Assembly (NCBI GenBank): GCA_963971575.1
Contig: OZ020624.1
Span: forward strand, 7,684,903 to 7,748,902
Length of the DNA: 64,000 bases
Source: Liopterus haemorrhoidalis
Lineage: Eukaryota > Arthropoda > Insecta > Coleoptera > Dytiscidae
Direction of reading: 5' to 3'
In this document: in pieces, positions 21,233-32,370 of the stretch
Layout of the letters: each line of letters opens with the position of its first letter
How positions within the stretch are numbered: position 1 is the first letter of the stretch
Notes under the pieces: model-generated
Databases searched by the model: none
What the model was told of the DNA's origin: nothing
The model's input: the letters and a program-made list of their open reading frames with translations, nothing else
Program-made: the position numbers and the translations under genes

Positions 21233-21876
21233 CCTTACACCAATCAACACGAGCCCTTTTTGAGCTTCGGTCAAATTATGCGGAATCCATCGGGAACAGA
21301 TCTTTTTCACACCTAAATGTTCATGCAAAATCGAATGTATTTCAGTCTGCGATTTACCAAAAGATGCCTCTATCTCACGGTAAGTCACATGCCGATCTTC
21401 TTCAATCATTATGTGCACATCATCGATGTTTTTTTTTTGAATCACAACCGATTTTGGTCGGCCTTCACGAGATTCATCACCGAAGCTATTCCGAAGCATA
21501 TAATATTTTTAAAATTCATTTTAGACTCATAAAATGCAAAATTCTTAATTTTGACATTTTAAAATTAAATTTCATTTTGTAACTAATTCTCTGTTTAGTG
21601 CAAATCTTCATAATTTTCAATTATTTCATTTATAACCTAATTTAATGTTTCGACAGTTGTCATATAAAGCTTCGTCCGTATCCATACGCGTAATACTCTG
21701 TATCGTTCTTTAGCATCCTGGGTAGGACGAGGTAGCTCGAGGTCACGAAAATATGGTACACGGACATCAAAGGTTCCGACAAGAGTGGGATTACTGTATT
21801 ATACTGTGGTTTTACCTTTAAAATATTCTTCTGTTTGTTTATTTGTCTAATTCCTTCAAGAGTTTATTTGTTTTAG

Positions 21877-22065
21877 ACAATATCTGTAACCTTTTACCAA
21901 CATCTTTTCACGGAAAATGTATTACTTTGCAACAATGTCCTACAATTTATGAAGATTTCAACAAATATCAAATACATGACTGCAATGCTGGTGTCAATGG
22001 TAGAAAAATAACATTATGTTGTTCAAATTTACAAGAAATAAACAAGTTAACTGTCAGCGAAAAAA
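21877..22065 (+). CDS. CLIP-domain serine protease, CLIP exon
   Basis: The exon is bounded by TTTATTTGTTTTAG|AC and AAAA|GTAAGT. It encodes six cysteines in CLIP order: ICNLLPTSFHGKCITLQQC, then HDC, then LCCS. The CLIP domain is the disulfide-knotted regulatory module found at the N-terminus of secreted arthropod proteases of the prophenoloxidase and Toll cascades. The exon starts in phase 1 and ends one base into a codon, which fits the 5' phase of the exon at 35883. The signal-peptide exon upstream is not found. The frame is clean. A hAT element begins 210 bp downstream in the intron. Which cascade it serves cannot be told from this part. Confidence 0.88.
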
Positions 22066-22971
22066 GTAAGTAAATTAATTACATATCACTAGTGAACAGA
22101 CAAAAAAAAAATTCTAGGAAATATACCAAAAACAATGCTATCAAGCGACAAATATATTCTAATGTGTTTAGTTAAATATTATGTGTAGGGGAGAGCGGGG
22201 TAAATTCGGACATGGGGCAGATACGAACAGTTTGAATTTACAGCTTTCTCGTTGCCGTAAATTTGCGTATTTTCCAGTAGCGGCTGGTGAGTAAAATATT
22301 TGGGGGGACACTTTTTTCCCATATATATCTATTAAAATATAGTTATACGAGAAAAAAGTAAATAAATAAAAAATACCTGAAAATATGTTCTGCAACTAGA
22401 AAAACTAACAAATCTGGCCCTTTTATTAAGATTTATGGTCAATATTATTATCATTTTTGTAGTTATTACTTCTATTATTATTATTATTATTATTATTATT
22501 AAAATTGCAATATTATTAAGACAATGCTTTGTAGTCAGAAACATAACATATTTGGTTATTAATTAAGCAGATACCTACACATATTCACATGTATTTAAAT
22601 ATTAGATTTAACCTTTTAGTTATGTTCTTTAATTGAAAGTTTATACGCAGTATCAAGTTGAAATCGTATATTTACCGATCCCAGCATGGCAAATTTGACC
22701 GAATAATGCATATTTTTATGAGACACATTATGTTTAAGAACTTTATCTTTGCAATGTTTAATATCTTTAACACTATTTACTGTCTTTATTTCATATGCGT
22801 CTGATGAGCAAATCAAACACAGGAAACAAAAAAAAAAAACATTTTATTTATCACATCCACACAACCAACTTGTATTTAAATATTGTTTTTCACTAAACTT
22901 TCTATTAAATGTTCTATTTCCATTTTTATCCTGTTGGGAAATATTCAATTTTGGCCGATGAGGACCCATAT

Positions 22972-23612
22972 TTTTACCGACCGCCAACATATATAAGGGA
23001 GGTATTTTGATCATACCGATTTCGAGATTTCGATGGATCTCCACGAATTGAGGTCCCTACATAACGTTTTGACTATTTTTAGCACGATGTCTGTCGGTCT
23101 GTCTGTCCGTCCGTCTGTCCATCTGTCCGTCCGTCCGCTTGTCTGTCTGTGTACACGTGTAGAGCAAATTCGGCTAAAAGGATTTTTGTGAAACTTCATA
23201 TTTAAACTTCTGCCATCAATGGCACGAGTTGATCAACTTTTGGTAAAAATCGGTTGACTAAAAATGGGAGTTTACTCGTGTCGATTTTAAGATTTTTGCG
23301 AATATTTAGCAACAGAAAAATATTTCGAAAAAATGTATTTAACAAAAGTTGCTATAAATGCAATAACTAATAACTTTTATTTGAGATGTTTTTTGATGAA
23401 ACGAAAAATTTCGAAAAATTTGTCGTAAATTTTTGTAAAATTTTTTCAGTCTCAAATTTTCATACTTATATGTAACGTTTCCATGGTCATGATAAATAAT
23501 ATCTCTGTTAGAAAATATTAGGCCAAGTTATTTCTACTCTGCTGCTAGAATATATTTTATACAAGTACTTTATAATGGCGGTCGGTACTGTGTTGGCCAC
23601 AGATGATTTTTT
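22972..23612 (+). repeat. HINE-A copy 4
   Basis: TTTTTACCGACCGCCAACAT at 22973-22992, a (TCTG/TCCG)n tract at 23088-23148, the body, and a 3' end with a decayed hairpin (CTGTGTTGGCCACAGATGA). Near full length. Confidence 0.87.
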
Positions 23613-23635
23613 ATTAATAATTTTGTTTCATAGTT

Positions 23636-23692
23636 AAGCACGTTAGTTGTATTAAAATATACAGTATATTTTAATAAAACTAACGTGCTTCA
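23636..23692. repeat. Near-perfect 27-bp-arm palindrome
   Basis: AAGCACGTTAGTTGTATT... and ...AATAAAACTAACGTGCTT are mirror images around the centre AG at about 23664. It is too short for a usual MITE and has no partner copy here. It could be a foldback remnant or a structured insertion. Confidence 0.75.
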
Positions 23693-24125
23693 TTCGATTC
23701 ATTTTCACGTTTAAGTACTTGTCACAAATCACAACGACCGAACTAAGCTACGGGACACCGGCCGTAATTCACTAATACATGCAACACTAACCTTCGCCGC
23801 TGTTGCCGTTACTAGGAAATTTTTGCTACATATGTAGATAAGAACATTAGATATTGCATGTGGCAACGCTGCATCTTTGGACACTCCGTGGAGTGTCCAA
23901 CAACGCTCGGAAGAGTTGTCTTGATTTAAATTTTTTAAATCTAACATTTATATGAAAAATCTTTGAATAAGAAATATTAAAAATAAAAATATGCAGATAT
24001 ATCTAGCTGCTTTAATGCAATTTTAAAGAAGTATAAATAAAGTATTAAATTTAGCTTTTTTACTAAAAATTTTTAGGAGGTCACTGTCCCAGCGCCTCCC
24101 TGTCTCAGCCGCCACTGGTACTTTC

Positions 24126-25130
24126 TACAGAATATACCTCCAACAAGTATCAGTTTATGTTCTAAAATATCGTGAAAAACTCTGGGTTGGCTTAAAAAAT
24201 ATTTAAAGAAATTTATTGTTGTTCTTCTATTGAATATAAATTAACAACTTTCCTAAACCTATTAAAGTACATCATATTCTGTACAATATGTGCAGAAGGT
24301 TGTACGGGTTGCGGACATAAATGATATAACTAGATCTAGCTGACCAGTTTCGAAATATTTTATTCCTTCATCAGAGCTACTCAAATGATAAATTAAACAA
24401 TAATTGTATTAATATTTTCGGGCTCGGGCCGGGCCGGGTAAAGGTGGTCCAAAATAGGCCCGTGCAGACCTCTAATGTTTACAACTACTTAGATGAAGAG
24501 AAGCTTTATAATGTTTATAAGTAACTAAAAACTGATGATACCCTTTTATACTTTTTCCTTATCACCAACAAATAGGAGTTTTACCAGCCCATATTTGAGG
24601 ACCGCCCCTAAAAAAAAAAAAAAAACTGTTCACCCCTGGATATTTATATTTTTAAAAACAAAGAAAACATTGTGGTTGTAAACCAAATCGTATTGCACTT
24701 TTCCATCATAACTTATAAAATAATAACCACTTGGAAATTAATTTAATGAAGTATATGTTTCATATTTCAGTTAACAAGAAACACGATATGAACCATAAAT
24801 AAAAAATTTATAATCTGGATTCAGTTACGAGATGATAATAAATCAATAATTTTATGTGACATAATTAGAAGCAAAAAATGAGAATATTCTGGAGTACGCA
24901 TGGCTGGTTGCATCTATTAAAATTAATATGATTAATTAATAATTATTATATTGTATGTATTTTATAACAAATCATAAACATGTCTTAACTTGTTGTATAA
25001 ATACCTTATATAGAAGTTAATAACCGTTACAGAACTACTTATCTTATTAGTTAATAATAATACAATAACTATGTTTTTATTTCTTTTTATTACCTTATAT
25101 AATTAACATTACTTAAAATAAATAAGTCTA
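24126..25130. other. Protease intron sequence without recognised elements
   Basis: A stretch at 24330-24385 (CTAGATCTAGCTGACCAGTT then TCGAAATATTTTATTCCTTC) looks like a repeat end, and 24418-24470 is rich in GGGCCGGG. I cannot place either. No coding frame. Confidence 0.35.
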
Positions 25131-25515
25131 AAGCCTGGTTTATAATAGATATGTTATGGAACATAAGCATAAAAATTACACTACTCTCTTTGTTCTGTTT
25201 ATTACAAACAGATGTTTTGAAGGGTCAAATCTATTGTTAAATGCATATGCAGTTATGCTATGGGCTTATTATAAACCAGGCTTTAAGCCTGGTTTATAAT
25301 AGATATGTTATGGAACATAAGCATAAAAATTACACTATTTTCTTTGTTCTGTTTATTGCAAACAGATGTTTTGAAGGGTCAAAGCTATTGTTCTATTACG
25401 TATGCGATGTGCTATGGAGTTATTATAAACCAGGCTTTAAGCCTGGTTTATAATAGATATGTTATGGATACATAAGCATAAAAATTACACTATTTTCTTT
25501 GTTCTGTTACAACAC
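25131..25515 (+). mobile_element. Three tandem MITE units of about 153 bp
   Basis: Units 25131-25283 and 25285-25437 each begin AAGCCTGGTTTATAATAGAT and end TTATTATAAACCAGGCTT. A third starts at 25439 and is cut after about 77 bp. The units share a single T spacer. Internally they are nearly identical up to the last 40 bp, which differ. This is head-to-tail tandem duplication of a DNA element with 18-bp ends. Confidence 0.88.
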
Positions 25516-25529
25516 GACTAGTTTCGTCG

Positions 25530-26740
25530 GTTCCATGACAACTGGGGCCGTAAGACAATTCGGGCCGTTCACAATTGGGGCTTTTCACAACTGAGACCAT
25601 TAACAACTGGGGCGATGGACAATACGGGCCGTACACAATTGGGGCTTTTCACAACTGGGGCCATTAACAACTGGGGCGAAGGACAATTCGGGCCGTTCAC
25701 AATTGGGGCTTTTGACAACTGGGGCCATAACTATAAGAGCTAGAGTCTTCTTTTGTTTAAAATAAAAAATAATTATTTTACAAGTTGGCAAAAATTATAT
25801 TGCGTGTTCTTTTGAAGAAAAATATTTTAATGGTTTGATTGAGTACATTTTAGTAGGAATTAGAATAAATAAAAAAATCAGCTGTGGCCACCACAGGACC
25901 GACCGCCATCGTAAAGTACTTATATAAAATACATTCTAGCAGCAGAGTAGAAATAACTTGGCCTAATATTTTCTAACAAAGATATTATTTATCATGACCA
26001 AGGAAACGTTACTTATAAGTATGAAAAAATTGAGACTTGGAAAAAATTTCGAAAAATTTTACAGAAATTATTCGAAATTTTTCGTTTTATCAAAAAACGT
26101 CTCAAATAAAAGTTAGTAGTTATTTCTTTTATAGCAACTTTTGTTCAATAATTTTTTTCGAAATATTTTTATGTTCACAAAAATCTTAAAATCGACACGG
26201 GTAAACTCCCATTTTTAGTCAACCGATTTTTACCAAAAGTTGATCAACTCGTGCCATTGATGGCACAAGCTTAAATATGAAGTTTCATAAAAATCCTTTC
26301 AGCCGAATTTGCTCTACACGTGTACACAGACGGACAGACAGACGGACAGACAGACAGACGGACAGACAGACCGACAGACATCATGCTAAAAATAGTCAAA
26401 ATGTTATGTAGGGACCTCAATTCGTGGAGATCCATTGAAATCTCGAAATGTCAAAATCGGTATGATCTCAATACCTCCCTTATATATGTTGGCAGTCGGT
26501 AAAAATTGTATTTTAAGGGTTGGCTTAAGAAAATTTTCGTGATCATTTGATTAAAAAGAAATTGTATTTTAAGAGTTATATTAAGTACAATTTGGTGCTT
26601 ATAGGTCATCCTAGCTTATACATAGGCTATTATTATAAATATCTGATTTATCTTTGGCATTTACCTAGGGTTTTATTGGGTTTATATGCAACGTTAATAC
26701 TATATTTTTGTCAGACTATTACCTACATTTTCTGATATTT
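25530..26740 (+). repeat. Family C repeat, copy 2, interrupted by HINE-A
   Basis: Same minisatellite-like head as copy 1 (TTCCATGACAACTGGGGCCG onward) and the same tail. The tail is broken at 25871 by a HINE-A element and resumes at 26507 with TTGTATTTTAAGGGTTGGCT, exactly as in the uninterrupted copy 1 at 19800. Confidence 0.75.
25871..26506 (-). repeat. HINE-A copy 5, with empty site known
   Basis: Full-length. It runs from TCAGCTGTGGCCACCACAGG (25878 on) to GGCAGTCGGT (26491-26500), with the CAGA/CGGA tract at 26327-26380. Comparison with family C copy 1 shows the element sits within a run of A residues (9 in the empty site, 7 plus 5 around the element) with no other duplicated bases. Confidence 0.92.
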
Positions 26741-26759
26741 GACTATAATACGACAAAAC

Positions 26760-28383
26760 ATGAAAAGAATTATTGGTAAAACTCATACACTTCGACAAAT
26801 TAAAAGAGATTTTTTTTTTATAAAATCTTTAATGATTTTGTTTACTACATGTTGGACACATATTCAGCTAGATCTAATACTGTTATAAGACATAAAAAAA
26901 TAATAATAATAATTCTAAGTAATGTATTAAAGAAAAATTTATTATAAATACTGCATAAGCAACATCAAAGTAAAACTCATACATCTAATCTAGTAGTCAG
27001 GTTAAAGCCTTTATAAACTTGTCTATAAGCATTTATTGCAGTGACTCTTTATTTCAATCAATTACACATTTATGTAGAGTATTTTGAGAGGGAAATTTTT
27101 ATTGTGTTGATGATGGGTCGTCAACGAGGACAAACGTCTCTATCAGAAAGAGAATTAATTATTCTTCATTACAATCAGGGCAAATCTTATCGTGAAATTG
27201 GGATGATAGTAAATAGGAGTCATGCTACAGTAGAATGTGTTATACAAAGATACAAAAATGGTGAAGGAATACAAAATAAGGGAAAAGTAAGTGGCAGAAA
27301 AGTTTTTAATGATCATGATGAACGGCGGTTAACAAGAGAAATAAAGAAAAACCTAGGCTAAGTGCCCCAAAACTAGCAGCAAAACCGGAAGAAATGTTAA
27401 ATAAGAAAGTCCATCCAGAAACCGTTCGTATTGTTTTACGCAAAAACAATTTTCATGGACGTGTTGCAAGAAATAAACCGTTTATTAACAAAACAAACCG
27501 AAAGCGTCGTTTAGATTTTGTAAAATTACATGAAAACAAAGATTTTGATTTTTGGAAAATGGTTATATTTGGAGATGAAAGTAAATTCAACTTATTTGGA
27601 ACCAAATAAAGAACTAAAATCTATTAATTTACGACCAAATGTGAACCACGGCGGTGGAAGTGTAACAGTTTGGGGCTGTATGGCAGCAAGTGGTACAGGG
27701 AAATTGGTATTCATCGATGGAATAATAGAACAAAATGTGTACCTAAGCATCCTTAAAGAAAATTTGAAAACCAGTGCTGAAAAATGTGGAATTAGGAACA
27801 GTTTTCAGTACTACCAAGATAACGATCCTAAGCATAAGGCTCATAAGGTCCGTATGTGGTTGCTTTATAACTGCCCGAAGGTCATTGAAACACCTGCCCA
27901 ATCTCCTGACATTAATGTGATAGAAAATCTCTGGAGTTATTTAGAAGTTGCTATTTGCAAACATAAAATTTCCAACAAAAATGACCTAAAGCATGCATTC
28001 CTACAAGAATGGGAAAGTATTAGCCCAGATTATTGCGAAACCCTTGTTCGATCCATGCCTAATCGTTTAAAACCTGTTAAAAAAAACAAAGGTTATCCTA
28101 CTAAATATTGAAAACGAAAATATTTAAAATTAATTCGTTGTTGTTTAAATTAGTTATAAGTGTATGAGTTTTATTTTGATGTTGTTTATGCAATATTTAG
28201 AATAAACCTTTCTTTAATACATTACTGAGAATTATAATGTTTTTTTTGTGTGTTTTATAATAGTATCAGATCTAGCTGATTATGTATCCAACATGTATTA
28301 AACAAAATCAATAAAGATTTTATAAAAAAAAACTTATATTTCTATAATTTCTCGAAGTGTATGAGTTTTACTTTGACTCACTG
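26760..28383 (+). mobile_element. Second Tc1-type element with IR/DR ends
   Basis: The right end AAGTGTATGAGTTTTACTTT...CACTG abuts TA at 28384-28385. The left end carries the matching GTAAAACTCATACACTTCG at 26776-26794 but its outermost bases have diverged, so 26760 is approximate. A second direct copy of GTAAAACTCATACA lies inside each end (about 26971 and 28153). Confidence 0.85.
27110..28111 (+). pseudogene. Tc1 transposase, DD34E, frameshifted
   Basis: The start chosen is the ATG at 27110 (MMGRQRGQTSLSERE). The helix-turn-helix (YREIGMIVNRSHATVECVIQ) and KGKVSGRK linker are in the first frame, which breaks at about 27357. The next frame carries FHGRVARNKPFINKTNRKRR and the first Asp (FGDESKFNLFG), then breaks near 27600 with loss of a few residues. 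The last frame has HGGGSVTVWGCM, the second Asp (YQDNDPKHKA) and the Glu (SPDINVIENLW) and stops at 28111. All three catalytic residues survive but two frameshifts block translation. Confidence 0.92.
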
Positions 28384-28385
28384 TA

Positions 28386-29369
28386 TGCTATTATGGGCTA
28401 TTAAATGTTTTTTTCTGTTTATGATTTTACTGAACTTATTACTCGACTTAATGAACTCTAAATTGTAATATACACCCCTGTTATCCTTATCCTAGTAGAG
28501 TATACATACATAGATGTAAGTTTGTAAATATTACACTTGATAATGTCCAAATAAGACGAAATTAATCGTGTTGTTAATTATATAAGTTAATAAAGTGAAA
28601 TAAAAACATAGTTATTGTATTATTATTAATATGAATTTACACAAAGTAACGACCTACACCATCAACTACTTATTAGTTACCTACGAATTCAAAAATGTGT
28701 TAAAATTCACACTTCACATCCTATAAATTCTTACTCTTTAGCATTTTTAAAACCACAAAGGTACTCTTTGTGCTCAACGCTTGCAATTATCACGCAGTAA
28801 TGACTGTGTTCATCCATTAACAACCTGACTATAATTGTACATTATAAATACCTTTGTCTATGTGGCAGTACAACGTGAAAATATTCCAGTTTTTGTTTAC
28901 TATTATATGTAATTATTTCAATTATTTAACAATTAATTCTTCTTTATGAAGGTAAAAACTGTCATGTAAACAACGTTAAAAAATAACATTTTAATTCTTC
29001 AGCCATTACAGATATTGTAATTATATTAAAATGAATTAATTATTTTGTTTGATCACGCGAACCCCACTTGTCATAACTAAATGATAATTATGTAATCAAC
29101 TTTTATAAAATATTACGTTTTGACACAATCGATATTTATATCTAAATGAAAGTATTTGAATAATGTATTTAGTCCTTAAAGCAATGTATTTCGTAGGCGA
29201 ATACTGACTATTTTTGGGAACCTTTTGAATGTAATTGCATAAAAAAATACATTTTGAAAATCTATTTACATCTGTTAACACTGTTATGTTTCTTTTCTTA
29301 AAATCGATTATTAAGATTGCATTAGAATCCTACCAAATCGTTCTTTTCTCATCGACTAGGGCACCTTTA
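28386..29369. other. Protease intron sequence, mostly unassigned
   Basis: A short HINE-B 3'-end remnant (TGTGTTAAAATTCACACTTC at 28695-28714) is the only recognised piece. No gene or boundary is seen. Confidence 0.4.
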
Positions 29370-29377
29370 CCTTAGTC

Positions 29378-30088
29378 CAATGTTTCCCAAAGTGTGGGTC
29401 GCGACCCGGCACCGGGTCGCAGAAAAATTTTGCTGGGTCGCGAAAAAAATTGTAAAAACACAAAATGTACAAAAAGATTTTTTTTGTACATATTATTTTT
29501 TTTTCCGTCAGTTAATAACTAGAATAGTTAGTATTTGTGCTCTTTATTACTATACTATATTCATTATTACTGTACTATAGTGCGTTCACAGGTGAGTTTG
29601 CAGTACGGAACATATGGAGTAGTTCTTTTTCATACTCTCTAATGGGTTTACACAATGACGCTATCCTTTTCTTGCTTGTCGACGTTGCCAGCTCTAAAAC
29701 GCGCTGATCTGTGAAGACGCAGAATTCTACAAATGGCCATTTGTTTTTGTTGAGTGTTATTTTGAGTTTTATAAGAGTTGATTTTTGTAAATCATACGAG
29801 TTTTTCATATTATTATAATTGACACATTTGACACTTTTACAACATTTGGCACACCGCTCCCATTTGCCATAAGAGCTATACTGCAAACTCACCTTTGAAC
29901 GCACTATATACTCTTTATTACTATACTATACTCTTTATTACTATTTATTACACTTTATTACTATAAAGCTAATGCTTTAAAATAAAATTTGTTTTGTAAA
30001 TAAATGTTTTTTTTTTTTCATAAGGTGGGTCGCGAAAAATTTTAAAACCTCGTACCGGGTCGTGGTCAAAAAAGTTTGGGAACCGCTG
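29378..30088. mobile_element. Non-autonomous hAT element, TSD CCTTAGTC
   Basis: Perfect 8-bp duplications at 29370-29377 and 30089-30096. The ends CAATGTTTCCCAAAG and CTTT-type AGTTTGGGAACCGCTG are the common CAGNGGTTCCCAA hAT type, with GGGTCGCGA subterminal repeats. It carries a nested MITE. Confidence 0.93.
29580..29904. mobile_element. MITE (325 bp) nested in the hAT element
   Basis: GTGCGTTCACAGGTGAGTTT at the left mirrors AAACTCACCTTTGAACGCAC at the right, with TATA on both sides (29576-29579, 29905-29908). An open frame across it is incidental. Confidence 0.87.
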
Positions 30089-30103
30089 CCTTAGTCGACA
30101 TTC

Positions 30104-31194
30104 AGCCGTATGAATAAAGTTGAAGTAAATGCTCATAAGTAGAAGGTAGAAGTAAAAGCATTTGCTTCGAGTAAAAGGTCGGAGTAAAAGCATTTGCTTC
30201 TTTTTATATGAATAATGATTACCTTTTACTTACAAGGCAATGCTTCTACCGGTGAGTAAAAGGTCAAGAGGATGTGTTTATGTTGAAACCTGAAAATCAG
30301 TATTTATCAAAATCGTACTACTTCTTACTGATTGCTATCAACTTGAAATTAGTCTATAAACACTATCAAAACTGTACTAGTGCTGTGCTGAGTTCCATGT
30401 TTGACATATCAGTTTATTTTTATTGGTGTAAAGTCATGTACAGATTCAGGGCACTTTACACCTACACTTGTGAACATTTCACTGGCATCACAAATTGCCT
30501 ACACATTTAGCATAGGTTTTCCTTTACGATTGACATATATTCATCTTCATGGATCTTCGGTTTTTCTATCGCATATGTGTACAGTCAATGACACCAACTG
30601 CGGTTGGAAAACGGTATTTTCTTTGCCACATTTTTTTCGCCTCCACTAATAAATTTTGGGAAGTAAGAAATGTAATCCAGTTGCCAGCTTGTGCAACTAT
30701 TTGATCAACAACACTGCTGACAGTTAGTGATACTGTGGATTGCTCCACCTCAAGGTCCCCACTGATACTTCTTTGAAATCCAATCTCAAAAAAAAAGTTA
30801 CCTATAAATTATTAGCTAAACACTCCATGTTCTCCTGTTCAAAACGAAACTAACTTTTATGTCAGTATGACGTGATGAAGAACGATGCCTATAAGGTGTC
30901 ATATTTCTTAAATGCACAATATCCGCCATGGCAATTAGTTCACCACAACACTTTTTCACAACTGAGTATATGAATATATAGATGTATGTTTTTCGAAGCA
31001 TTTGCTTATAATTTAAAGTAAAAGGTCTGTTTTATTCATAACCATTTACTTCTGTCTTGAGCAAAAGATCAACAAAAAAGCATTTGCTTCTTACTCATAA
31101 GTAGAAGGATTTGCTTGCATTTTTATTCATATTGTTGGGAGGATTTGCTTCATAATTTGCAAGTAAAAGGTTATGCTTATTTTTATTCATACGG
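30104..31194 (-). mobile_element. PIF/Harbinger-type element with degraded transposase
   Basis: GCCGTATGAATAAA (30105-30118) mirrors TTTATTCATACGGC (31181-31194). Internal repeats of AGTAAAAGCATTTGCTTC lie near both ends. ATT on each side may be the 3-bp target duplication, but the first bases of the ends disagree. The coding content supports Harbinger. Confidence 0.75.
30440..30785 (-). pseudogene. Harbinger transposase fragment (HARBI1-like)
   Basis: The reading GFQRSISGDLEVEQSTVS then VGVIDCTHM includes the first catalytic Asp. One frameshift at about 30566 leads to IEKPKIHEDEYMSIVKENLC. After a stop, AICDASEMFTSVGVKCPESV then HD includes the second Asp region. The pattern (ID-CTHI, HEDEY, SVHD) is that of HARBI1-like nucleases. 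The N-terminus and the third acidic residue are missing. Confidence 0.8.
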
Positions 31195-31292
31195 CCCATT
31201 GTTTCATCTAAAGCAGCGATGTACAACACGCGGTCCTCAGGCCGTATGCGGCCTAATTTAAATGTTTCTTCGGCCCTTCTTAAAGGTTTAAA

Positions 31293-31673
31293 ATGTTATT
31301 CTTAAAATTTAAACAAATACGATTGCGCACAAGTAAATCTATCGAAATATACGAACGAAGTTACAAAATTGTTAAAAGTATTCTCAATATAGATTCTCAA
31401 ATATTCAAAAGTATGGGGACATTTGAGATTGATGTGCAACTAGCGCCTTTAAATTTACAAATGAAATTAATTGACCTTAAATCGAGTATAGAATTGCAAT
31501 ATATGTTGGGAGTACATGATAAATTGGAATTTTACGGAAAATATATTCTGGACGATAAATTTCCCAACCTGAAACTAGAGCTCGTTCAACTTACCATAAC
31601 TTCATCACAGGCAGATGTTACCGACTGTGTTACGCAGAAACCAAATTTCGTCCATTACGTTATCAACAGTTAG
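31293..31673 (+). pseudogene. hAT transposase C-terminal remnant (ZBED5/GTF2IRD2-like group)
   Basis: FEIDVQLAPLNLQMKLIDLK followed by SSIELQYMLG, then FYGKYILDDKFPNLKLE matches the stretch before the dimerisation domain in domesticated hAT relatives such as ZBED5. The frame ends at VINS where the next element is inserted, and the expected SERTFS-type C-terminus is not found. No catalytic residues are visible in this part. Confidence 0.7.
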
Positions 31674-31890
31674 CAGAGCCGCAGTAAGGGGGGGGGGGGG
31701 CGACGGCCCCTAGCGCATTAAGGAAAAGGGCGCTGACGGGCTTGCTAAGGGGCGCCATTGCGAAGGTGAGGACCTTTTTTTTTTTGCTCGTCACATGGAT
31801 TTTGGGAGGTGAGGACTTTTTTTTTTGCTCATCACTTAAATTTTGAGAGATACCAAGGGCGCCAAGCAAGTTTTCCTTACTGCGGCTCTG
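31674..31890. mobile_element. Short hAT MITE, TSD ACAGTTAG
   Basis: Perfect 8-bp duplications at 31666-31673 and 31891-31898. The ends CAGAGCCGCAGTAAGG and CCTTACTGCGGCTCTG mirror each other. A G-run at 31687-31700 and the phrase GTGAGGAC..TTTTTTTTGCTC repeated at about 31765 and 31809 lie inside. The ends resemble those of the element at 48279. Confidence 0.94.
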
Positions 31891-32370
31891 ACAGTTAGTT
31901 TAACACATTTCAGTGGAGTCACTTACTTTGATTTGTTTTTGACTACGCGTATTGTGCGATGTTGTTTGTTTATTTCCGTTATTATTATTTATTTCTCGTG
32001 CGTTTCAAAATATACCGTGTACTAAAATGAGTAAAAATGTATTTGAAATACATGATGAAACACACAAAGTTTGGTATCAACAACAATTGTTTAAAACCCT
32101 AATGTACGTCAATGTGATCAGCTGTTTTCTCGCGCAGAATTGATGACGTAATTTATGATACCCTGTGCTGAAGTTAAGTTGAACGAACTCTAACAACACT
32201 AGCAATGTGCATTACAGCTGCAATAGGGACTACGTATGTCTATGAATCTTTCTTCTCGAAAATTAAAATCGTTAAATCGAAGAATCGAAGCAGGCTGACG
32301 GATGAAAATATGTGAATCAATATATAAGAATCAATTGCGTTGCGCGTCAACTAAATTACCAGTTGATATT

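Larger units (their letters stand above)
19977..21502 (-). pseudogene. Mariner transposase fragment split by a hAT element
   Basis: On the minus strand 21502-21241 reads SREGRPKSVV, DRHVTYREIEASFGKSQTEI, HEHLGVKKICSRWIPHNLTE, then AQKGLVLIGVR. After removing the hAT element and one target duplication, the same frame continues EFNLGTAKSVYIFVRGDET into the first catalytic Asp and stops at once near 19977. This is the N-terminal half of a mariner transposase. Neither inverted end nor the rest of the catalytic domain is found; it may also have lost its first 50 or so residues. Confidence 0.82.
22275..24117. mobile_element. Non-autonomous hAT element, TSD GTATTTTC/GTACTTTC
   Basis: The ends CAGTAGCGGCTGGTGAG and CTCAGCCGCCACTG are an inverted hAT-type pair, flanked by 8-bp repeats that differ at one base (22267-22274, 24118-24125). 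It has accumulated a HINE-A copy, an (ATT)n tract at 22470-22500 and a short palindrome. No transposase. Confidence 0.82.
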
